From assembly GCA_014238945.1 (NCBI GenBank), contig JABAAB010000051.1:62001-126000 (forward strand): a stretch of DNA of 64,000 nt, in the 5' to 3' direction. Source of the DNA: Lysobacterales bacterium (GTDB taxonomy: Bacteria; Pseudomonadota; Gammaproteobacteria; Xanthomonadales; SZUA-36). Positions 9,054 through 15,190 of the stretch are shown here, in pieces; position 1 is the first letter of the stretch, and each line of letters begins with the position of its first letter. The notes below the pieces were generated by a model, which saw only the letters and a program-made list of their open reading frames with translations, was not told where the DNA came from and did not search any database. The position numbers and the translations under genes were made by a program.

Positions 9054-9496
9054 GCCCTACAAGGTTCCCCGATGATGTGTGCAACAGGAGATATTACCTG
9101 AAATTGGAAGTTCGGCGATATCTGTTTATTGTCCCGGGCTTGAGTTTTGTTCACACTCGCAGGTAGTTTCAACCCTTGTGAAGGCGCACATTCAGAAAAA
9201 TTTGATTGTGCGGCGTCAGCTAACCCGACACCAAATGGGCTCATTTTCCAAGAGACACTTTTGCTGAATTTAAACTGAAGCAGAGTTAGGATGGGAATCC
9301 AACTTTGTAAAAGGTGACCGTCTGGAATTTACCGCAATGCAGCCATTCAGAGAGCATTATTTCAAGAGTCGTGAAGGACCTAAGCAGCCCCTGGGCTGGC
9401 AGAATGCTGACAGGCTGGAAACGACCCGTTGCTGCCGTTCGTCAAGGATTCAGTATAGTGATTTGAGGCTATTCGGATGGTGACGCTGAAGCCTGG
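9054..9496. other. Gene-poor spacer, about 440 bp
   Basis: No convincing gene. A short open frame at about 9302-9481 on the plus strand (reading GDRLEFTAMQPFREHYFKS in part) looks protein-like but has no proper start and no family I recognise; it may be a gene remnant. No terminator hairpin or repeat stood out. Confidence 0.4.
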
Positions 9497-9826
9497 CTAC
9501 TTGCGTCTATTTCGTTTGCCACGTTCCACTTCGGTTGCGAGAGCTTCCATCCGTGGGCCCCAATAGTGACGTAGCTGATCCAGCCAGGTTTCCACATCGT
9601 CGAAACCCTTAGTGTCGATTGAGTAGCATCGTTTTGCGCCCTCTTTGCGAACTGACGCAAAGCCGGAATTGCGCAAGACGCGCAGATGTTGCGAAACCGC
9701 AGATTGAGAAATGCCGAACTCTGCCTCAACGACCTTGACGATTTCACCAGAGGCACGTTCACGTTGTGAAATCAACTCCAACGCTCGTCGGCGGACGGGG
9801 TCGGCAAGCACATCAAAGGCGTGCAT
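9497..9826 (-). CDS. ArsR family transcriptional regulator
   Basis: 109 residues, the usual ArsR/SmtB size. It begins FDVLADPVRRRALELI and has the winged helix-turn-helix around GISQSAVSQHLRVLRNSGF (about residues 38-56). The metal-binding cysteine motif of true arsenic or cadmium sensors (CVC) is absent. This fits the subgroup that pairs with SRPBCC-fold proteins. Its ATG shares one base with the TAA of the SRPBCC gene upstream (TAATG), so the two are translationally coupled. It probably represses its own operon at the palindrome described at 10486-10505. Confidence 0.9.
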   Translation of the reverse strand: MHAFDVLADPVRRRALELISQRERASGEIVKVVEAEFGISQSAVSQHLRVLRNSGFASVRKEGAKRCYSIDTKGFDDVETWLDQLRHYWGPRMEALATEVERGKRNRRK

Positions 9827-10461
9827 TAACTTTCGCCTGTGTAGAATCCGGCCGTTCGATCGGCCATGTCTTTTGCTGTTTCCACAGGCGTGCCCGCCTT
9901 GACGTGGGCCTTACCCCATTCTTCGGCCCATGTTCGCAATGTTGCCTTACCTTGCTCTCCTTCTGCCCATGCAAGCCCAGCGTCCAGATTTGACTGGTCA
10001 TCGCCCGAAAGGTGCACATCAAGACCGATGAAGGCCATATCCCATCCTACGCCCGTTGCAGCAGGCCCGAACTGCGCCCAATGCGCCTCGCTTCCCGGAT
10101 CGGTTGGCATTTCATGCTCGAGCGTCAGAAGCGCCCCGGCTTTTACCTCCTCGACGGTGACGGAGACCCAACTGATATTGCCGCTAAATTCCCAGGTAAG
10201 GGCCAATGTGTTGGGCGGTTCACAGGCCGTGATCTTGCCATCGGCATTGTCCTTTATCGCGTAATCGCCGCCGGGTTCGAGATTGCCCGAAACCTCGGCA
10301 AACCAACGACGGAGGCGTTCCTTTTCAGTTAGAGCACTCCACAGATCTTGTTGGCTCGTCGGGTAGGTACGGCTGGCACGCACGATACGAGTCGGGTTCC
10401 CTTCACGATGACTCTCGTCGACCTGGCGAAAGGTTGCACCAAATGCTTCACTGAAATTCAT
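9826..10461 (-). CDS. SRPBCC (AHSA1-like) domain protein
   Basis: 211 residues. The N-terminal 150 or so match the START-like SRPBCC/AHSA1 fold: SRTYPTSQQDLWSALTEKERLRRWF, then GGDYAIKDNADGKITACEPPN and the beta-strand LALTWEF. This is the pattern of the family often encoded with ArsR regulators. These proteins have a hydrophobic ligand pocket, and few have known functions. It is the first gene of a two-gene operon with arsR, sharing a TAATG junction. GAGGT upstream serves as ribosome binding site. The C-terminal 60 residues are charged and helical and were not recognised. Confidence 0.85.
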   Translation of the reverse strand: MNFSEAFGATFRQVDESHREGNPTRIVRASRTYPTSQQDLWSALTEKERLRRWFAEVSGNLEPGGDYAIKDNADGKITACEPPNTLALTWEFSGNISWVSVTVEEVKAGALLTLEHEMPTDPGSEAHWAQFGPAATGVGWDMAFIGLDVHLSGDDQSNLDAGLAWAEGEQGKATLRTWAEEWGKAHVKAGTPVETAKDMADRTAGFYTGES

Positions 10462-10485
10462 TCCAAATTACCTCAACTCATATAG

Positions 10486-10514
10486 ATATTAGATTGCGAT
10501 AATATAAGTAACAA
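10486..10514 (-). promoter_or_regulatory. Promoter and probable ArsR operator of the SRPBCC-arsR operon
   Basis: On the minus strand TTGTTA (10514-10509) and TAATAT (10491-10486) form -35 and -10 boxes with an ideal 17-base spacer. A perfect palindrome ATATTA-N8-TAATAT spans 10486-10505, covering the -10 box, the usual place for an ArsR dimer to block RNA polymerase. The SRPBCC ATG lies 25 bp downstream, preceded by GAGGT. This arrangement argues for autorepression. Confidence 0.6.
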
Positions 10515-10523
10515 CTAATATGT

Positions 10524-10955
10524 TTCAAGTATTCCCGCAGAGCTTCCCCAACCGGAGTGGCCGGAACATACTTTTTCTGAGTTGGTTCGCCTGGGCTTCA
10601 AGGGCCTGATTGTTGATGCACCCGACCATCCACTTATTCAGCAGTTGATTGGCGCTGTCTGATGGAACTGGGCGACTTCCGGGAGATCTGGTTTTGCGAT
10701 TTCGAATTTTACGCGCCGGCGGGGAGCGCCCACTTGTGCGCTGTATGGTTGTTAGGGAACTGCTCAGCAAGAGAGTAATGAAACTCTGGGCCGACGAACT
10801 TGGCTCAGAGCCGCCCTTCAATACCGGCAAGGACGCGCTCTTTGTAGCCTTCTTCGCCAGTGCGGAGCTGGGCTGTTTCCGGTCCCTGGGATGGGATTCG
10901 CCCTACTGGGTATTGGATTTCTGCCCCGAGATCCGCAACCTGACCAACGGCATGA
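10524..10955 (+). pseudogene. Remnant of a phage-like family A DNA polymerase exonuclease region
   Basis: Translated pieces in two frames read EIWFCDFEFYAPAG (from about 10670, after ATG 10661) and then GERPLVRCMVVREL...LWADELGSEPPFNTGKDALFV (about 10718-10950). Joined by one extra G in a G-run near 10720, they form one protein. The DFEF start, the FVAFFASAELGCF stretch and the VLDFCPEIRNLTNG ending are what I recall from the 3'-5' exonuclease part of DNA polymerase I-like proteins on phages and integrative elements. The match breaks off near 10955, well short of any polymerase domain. A preceding open stretch (about 10530-10663, ending LIGAV and TGA) resembles the small gene that often comes first. 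It sits next to tRNA-Glu, a common integration site. Confidence 0.55.
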
Positions 10956-11034
10956 CGTACCCAGGTATTGGCCTGGTGAGTATCTGCTTTGTGGTTGCGA
11001 TTTCAACCGGTCGACGCAACACAATAACGCTCAA

Positions 11035-11109
11035 TGGCGCTCCCTACGAGAATCGAACTCGTGTTTCAGCCTTGAGAGGGCCGCGTCCTAACCGCTAGAC
11101 GAAGGGAGC
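11035..11109 (-). tRNA. tRNA-Glu (anticodon CTC)
   Basis: The minus strand folds as a full cloverleaf of 75 nt with encoded CCA: acceptor GCTCCCT pairs with AGGGAGC, the discriminator is G, and the T-arm holds GTTCGATTC. The anticodon stem CGGCC/GGCTG (one G-U pair) closes the loop CTCTCAA, giving anticodon CTC (plus-strand 11074-11076). It stands alone, between a decayed mobile-element fragment and pcnB, which is read the other way. Confidence 0.95.
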
Positions 11110-11214
11110 GTGGATTGACTTCGTATGTACAAGGGGTGGTCATGTTAAACTACCCATAACAAGGTGTTCAACCTGTATGAAGTCAGGGAACACAGTTTTA
11201 GGTTAATCGTTTTC

Positions 11215-11228
11215 AGGAAATAACCATC
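11215..11228 (+). promoter_or_regulatory. Ribosome binding site and non-standard start of pcnB
   Basis: AGGA at 11215-11218 is followed, after 7 bases, by ATC at 11226-11228 in the pcnB frame. The frame has an upstream TAG at about 11199-11201, and no ATG, GTG or TTG occurs between it and the conserved N-terminal region. ATC is therefore the best-placed start; ATA at 11220 is only one base from the AGGA. Confidence 0.6.
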
Positions 11229-12524
11229 AATAAAAATTTAGTTATACCCGCAGCGGAACACGGAATAGCAGCCTCTCAACTCTGTCCGCATGCCACAGAA
11301 GTCGTTAGACGGTTACAGGATGAAGGCTATGAAGCCTATATCGTGGGTGGCAGTGTGCGTGACCTGTTACTGGGCAAGGCCCCTAAAGACTACGATGTCG
11401 CGACCGACGCCATACCCGAAGAGGTCAAAACGGTATTTCCCAGGTGTCGACTGATCGGCCGCCGTTTCCGTCTGGCACACGTGCGCATGGGTGGGGTGCT
11501 GATAGAGGTTGCAACCTTCCGTGGACCGCAAATCAGCGACAACGATGATCTGAAGCACAAGAATGGCCGAATTCTGCGTGACAATGTCTGGGGGAATCTG
11601 GAAGAGGATGCCGTGCGTCGTGATTTCACTATCAATGCACTGTTTCTGGATCCTGTCAGCGGTGAAATCCAGGATTTCGTTGGCGGCTACAAGGATCTTT
11701 CCCAGCGAAAACTTCGTCTGATCGGTGATGCCCGGCTTCGTTACCGGGAAGACCCTGTACGATTGCTGCGTGCTGCGCGTTTTGTGGCCAAGCTGGGTGT
11801 CGAGCCGGTCGAAGATACCGCCGCACCAACCATGGAAATGGCAAAATTGCTGACCGATATTCCGCCGGCACGTCTGTTTGAGGAGGTTTGCAAACTGTTC
11901 ATGACGGGTCACGCAGCCAGGACCTGGCAGGTCTTACAGCGATTTCAATTGACCCGCTCACTGTTCCCTGTACTGCGTGGAAAAGGTAAACCTGGCAAGG
12001 CTCTCACCGGTGCGTTGTTGCTGCAGTCGCTGGACAATACCGATGAGCGTATCGCGCAGGAAAAACCGGTTACACCGGCATTTCTGTTGGCCGCCGTGTT
12101 GTGGGAACCGGTACATACGCGTGCAGATGAATTAGTGGGAGCGGGACAGACTGCATATAGTGCCCTGGGTCAGGCCGCGGACGAAATACTCACATCCCAG
12201 GTCCAGCGCACTGCGATTCCACGCAGATTCAGTGCGGTAACCCGACAGATCTGGACATTGCAACCCCGCTTTAAGAATACCCACGGACGTCGTGCCAAGA
12301 ACCTGATGCAGGAACGGCGCTTCAGGGCTGCCTATGATTTCCTGTTGCTCAGGGTGGAGGAGGATGGGTCACTCCAGTCGCTGGCGGATCACTGGACCGA
12401 GGCACAGAAGGGGGTACAACTCAACACCGGCCGTTCTCCTGCGGATGCAGGATATCGCAACAAGTCCCGTCATCGCCCGCGTCGTCGGCGCCCTCGTGGG
12501 CGTTCATCATCAGCAAAGTCCTGA
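11226..12524 (+). CDS. pcnB: Poly(A) polymerase I, probable AUC start
   Basis: 432 residues if translation starts at ATC 11226. The nucleotidyltransferase core has GGSVRDLLLG (41-50) and the metal-binding DYDVATD just after, then GRRFRLAHV, RRDFTINALF and YREDPVRLLRA. The C-terminus ends in an arginine-rich tail (RPRGRSSS). It adds poly(A) to RNA 3' ends and so promotes decay. A GTG at 11343 is in frame but cannot be the start: it lies inside the conserved YIVGGSVRD strand, and the upstream 39 codons (VIPAAEHGIAA..., VVRRLQDEGYEAY) align with the E. coli N-terminus. E. coli pcnB itself starts at AUU, which limits its expression. folK follows after 10 bp. Confidence 0.93.
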   Translation: MNKNLVIPAAEHGIAASQLCPHATEVVRRLQDEGYEAYIVGGSVRDLLLGKAPKDYDVATDAIPEEVKTVFPRCRLIGRRFRLAHVRMGGVLIEVATFRGPQISDNDDLKHKNGRILRDNVWGNLEEDAVRRDFTINALFLDPVSGEIQDFVGGYKDLSQRKLRLIGDARLRYREDPVRLLRAARFVAKLGVEPVEDTAAPTMEMAKLLTDIPPARLFEEVCKLFMTGHAARTWQVLQRFQLTRSLFPVLRGKGKPGKALTGALLLQSLDNTDERIAQEKPVTPAFLLAAVLWEPVHTRADELVGAGQTAYSALGQAADEILTSQVQRTAIPRRFSAVTRQIWTLQPRFKNTHGRRAKNLMQERRFRAAYDFLLLRVEEDGSLQSLADHWTEAQKGVQLNTGRSPADAGYRNKSRHRPRRRRPRGRSSSAKS

Positions 12525-12534
12525 CATCCGATCC

Positions 12535-13029
12535 ATGCTCGCCTGGTTGGGCCTCGGCAGTAATCTGAATCAACCCGAGATTCAACTCCAACGCGCCCTG
12601 GCCAGTTTGCAGGAGTTGGATGAAGTCGAGCTGATTCAGAAGTCAGGTTTTTACCAGACTCCTGCCTGGGGCGATGTAGAACAGGATGATTTCATCAACG
12701 GGGTAGTTCAGATTAGTACAGATTTAGAACCGTTACCCCTTTTGCACAGATTGCAGTCGGTGGAAGATGAAATGGGTCGACAACGCAGCGAAAGAAAATG
12801 GGGACCGCGTGTAATAGATATCGATCTGCTGTTGTATGCGGACCGGGTCATGAGTTCGGAGGATCTTGAACTTCCGCACCCCCGAATGCATGAAAGGGCG
12901 TTCGTGCTGGTGCCACTGTGCGAACTTGCCCCGGCACTGGAGATTCCCGGGCAGGGACTGGTAACGAAATTGCTGAATTTGGTCGATGTCAGTGGGATCA
13001 GACGCATACACGAGTTCGATGTAATCTGA
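12535..13029 (+). CDS. folK: HPPK: 6-hydroxymethyl-7,8-dihydropterin pyrophosphokinase
   Basis: 164 residues from ATG 12535. It begins LAWLGLGSNL, as the family does, and carries the HPPK signature GPRVIDIDLLLYAD, with LPHPRMHERAFVLVPL after it. The enzyme transfers pyrophosphate from ATP to 6-hydroxymethyl-7,8-dihydropterin in folate synthesis. The open frame extends further upstream inside pcnB, but that part is not conserved. It follows pcnB by 10 bp, the usual gammaproteobacterial order. panB and panC, which often come next, are missing; a candidate sRNA and then pgi follow instead. Confidence 0.95.
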   Translation: MLAWLGLGSNLNQPEIQLQRALASLQELDEVELIQKSGFYQTPAWGDVEQDDFINGVVQISTDLEPLPLLHRLQSVEDEMGRQRSERKWGPRVIDIDLLLYADRVMSSEDLELPHPRMHERAFVLVPLCELAPALEIPGQGLVTKLLNLVDVSGIRRIHEFDVI

Positions 13030-13123
13030 GCGGATAGTGTGGACCTTGATCATTCTGCTCAAGGTGGTAACGTCCTGTCTTCGACGGTCCATAATACATT
13101 TGTTGTTTTTTGTCCAGAAAAGT

Positions 13124-13264
13124 TTGCAATTTGTATGTTTAGTGGTATTATTACAACCAAACTTGGTAAGTCTGCAACACATACCAAGAGCGCAGGGCGC
13201 GAAAATACGGATACATCACTCCAAAATATGCCCTTCTCCTGTAACGGAGAAGGGCATTTTTTTT
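13124..13264 (+). ncRNA. Candidate small RNA with own promoter and terminator
   Basis: TTGCAA (13124-13129) and TATTAT (13146-13151) form a sigma-70-like promoter with a 16-base spacer (17 if ATTATT is used). Transcription from about 13158 would give an RNA of roughly 105 nt. A first hairpin pairs CTTGGTA (13162-13168) with TACCAAG (13182-13188). A perfect 12-bp hairpin followed by eight T ends it. No open frame with a ribosome binding site fits inside. I do not recognise the family. The alternative is that the terminator merely ends the pcnB-folK transcript and the rest is spacer. Confidence 0.5.
13228..13264 (+). terminator. Strong Rho-independent terminator
   Basis: ATGCCCTTCTCC (13228-13239) pairs perfectly over 12 bp with GGAGAAGGGCAT (13246-13257) around the loop TGTAAC, followed by an eight-T run. 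It ends the candidate sRNA and probably also the pcnB-folK transcript. Confidence 0.9.
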
Positions 13265-13450
13265 GATTGCTAATTTACAGGTTATATATGAAATAATTTT
13301 ATATAATCAGTAATATAAATTTATAATGTAATAAACCACCTAAAATACAGGGTACTGACTGTTGATCGATTGGCAAGTCGGTCTGATCTGTTCATGATCG
13401 TGTTATGATCAAGAATTCCCGCAAGATGTGACAGGGGTTTTAGACGCACA

Positions 13451-15025
13451 ATGGAACGCTATTTTTTGCAATTGTTGCAAAATTACAACAAAAAAAGTTT
13501 ACGAAAGTCGCTTGCTGCACACCTTGGAGACGCCAATCGCTTTGTAGATTTCAGCCTTTCTTCGGGTCAGTTATTACTGGATTATTCCCGCACCAGCATG
13601 GACCGGCAAACATTGTCCAGCTTATTGGAGATGGCCAAAAAAAGCGCTGTATGCGTGGAAAGAGATCGGCTTTTCAGGGGCGACAGAGTCAATTTTACCG
13701 AGCAACGACCGGCACTTCACATGGCCCTTCGAAGTGACCAGGTATTGGGAAATCTCGCTGCAGATACGGTTGAGCGGATCAGGCAGAGCCGCGATAACAT
13801 GCGTACCCATGCCAGGGCATTTGCCCAGGGTCATTTGCCTGAGGAGCAGGCTGAACGTGTTCGTCACATAATTCATATCGGTATCGGTGGTTCAGTGCTG
13901 GGTCCGCGTCTGCTGATCGATGCTCTGGGCAGGAACGAATCACCCTCAGTTCATTTCCTTTCCTCCGTCGACGCCCACAAAAGGGTCGATTTGCTTGCCC
14001 GACTGGATCCGGCAGAAACCATCGTGGTCGTAGTTTCCAAGAGCTTCAAAACCGGTGAAACACTGTTGCATGCACAAAGGACATTACAGTGGCTTGAAGT
14101 TTCACTGGGCCGGGAACAGGCGCTGCGTAGAATATTTGCTGTCAGTGGTAACCAACAGGCGGTTGACACTTTTGGTGTGCCACGGGCCAATACCTTTTAT
14201 CTTCCGGACTGGGTTGGTGGTCGCTATTCCATCTGGTCTGCTGTCAGCCTGTCCGCGGCTGCAGTTATGGGTGAGGACGCCTTTCAACAGTTGCTCGATG
14301 GCGCACTCGAAATGGACCGGCATTTTCAGACAGCGGAGATTGATCGAAACCTGCCGGTATTGATGGCTTTGACAGGAATCTGGCATCGAAATTTCTGTGG
14401 CTACCCGAGCCAGGCCATCATTCCGTACGACCATCGTCTGCGGTCACTACCCGCCTACCTGCAGCAACTGGTGATGGAATCGAATGGCAAATCCGTTGAC
14501 AGCAGTGGCCAGTTGACCGGCTACGACACCACACCGGTTCTTTTTGGCGAAGCGGGTACCGATGCCCAGCATTCGCTGTTCCAGATGTTCCACCAGGGCA
14601 CCGATGTCGTTCCGCTGAGCTTCATCGGTGTGATCTGTCCCGATCATGAAGACGATGAAGCGCATGCGGTGTTGCTGGCCAATATGCTCGCACAGGCAAC
14701 GGCACTGGCAACCGGTACCGGCGGACTGGCGAGTCCCGAACCAGCGGACATTCACCGGCAAATGACGGGTGAGCGGCCATCGGAAATTATTCTGATGGAC
14801 AAACTCAGTCCCCACACCCTGGGCCAGTTACTGGCTCTATACGAGCACAAGGTCTTTGTTGAGAGCGTGGTCTGGAATATCAACCCATTTGACCAGTATG
14901 GTGTGGAACTGGGCAAGGTACTGGCCGATACCATCCAACCGGCTCTGCAGGACTCTGAACATTGCGTACCGGAGGGTTATGGCCTGAATGCAATCCTGGA
15001 ATATATTCAGAAAAAAGGCCGTTGA
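13451..15025 (+). CDS. pgi: Glucose-6-phosphate isomerase
   Basis: 524 residues, slightly shorter than the roughly 548 of E. coli. It contains the sugar-isomerase motifs GIGGSVLGPRLL, SKSFKTGETL and both family signatures: WVGGRYSIWSAVSLS near the middle and NPFDQYGVELGK near the end. NGKSVDSSG and GTDAQHSLFQMFHQGTD line the active site. It interconverts glucose 6-phosphate and fructose 6-phosphate in the cytosol. The gene stands alone between the sRNA region and leuS. The ATG follows a short AT-rich leader with GACAGGGG about 15 bases upstream, a loose ribosome binding site. Confidence 0.96.
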   Translation: MERYFLQLLQNYNKKSLRKSLAAHLGDANRFVDFSLSSGQLLLDYSRTSMDRQTLSSLLEMAKKSAVCVERDRLFRGDRVNFTEQRPALHMALRSDQVLGNLAADTVERIRQSRDNMRTHARAFAQGHLPEEQAERVRHIIHIGIGGSVLGPRLLIDALGRNESPSVHFLSSVDAHKRVDLLARLDPAETIVVVVSKSFKTGETLLHAQRTLQWLEVSLGREQALRRIFAVSGNQQAVDTFGVPRANTFYLPDWVGGRYSIWSAVSLSAAAVMGEDAFQQLLDGALEMDRHFQTAEIDRNLPVLMALTGIWHRNFCGYPSQAIIPYDHRLRSLPAYLQQLVMESNGKSVDSSGQLTGYDTTPVLFGEAGTDAQHSLFQMFHQGTDVVPLSFIGVICPDHEDDEAHAVLLANMLAQATALATGTGGLASPEPADIHRQMTGERPSEIILMDKLSPHTLGQLLALYEHKVFVESVVWNINPFDQYGVELGKVLADTIQPALQDSEHCVPEGYGLNAILEYIQKKGR

Positions 15026-15190
15026 GCACCCTGCTCATTTGCATCCGAGGAGAGTGCATAAAGTGCTTTACGAGCCGGGGTGAAAGTAGCAGGTGGTCGT
15101 GATTGCAGAATCAGCATTCAAATGTGTCCCCCGGTCGGTTATGCTTCGCATTCCCGACAACTGAAACACTGCGCCGGACCGGAAAATCAC

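Noticed and set aside
12334..12534. Upstream extension of folK
   Set aside because: Inside the pcnB C-terminus; the family starts at ATG 12535.
15080..15190. Upstream extension of leuS
   Set aside because: Not conserved; ATG 15191 gives the family N-terminus.
15026..15190. Possible leader regulation before leuS
   Set aside because: No terminator-antiterminator pair or leucine-rich leader peptide was visible; T-box leaders do not fit this group.
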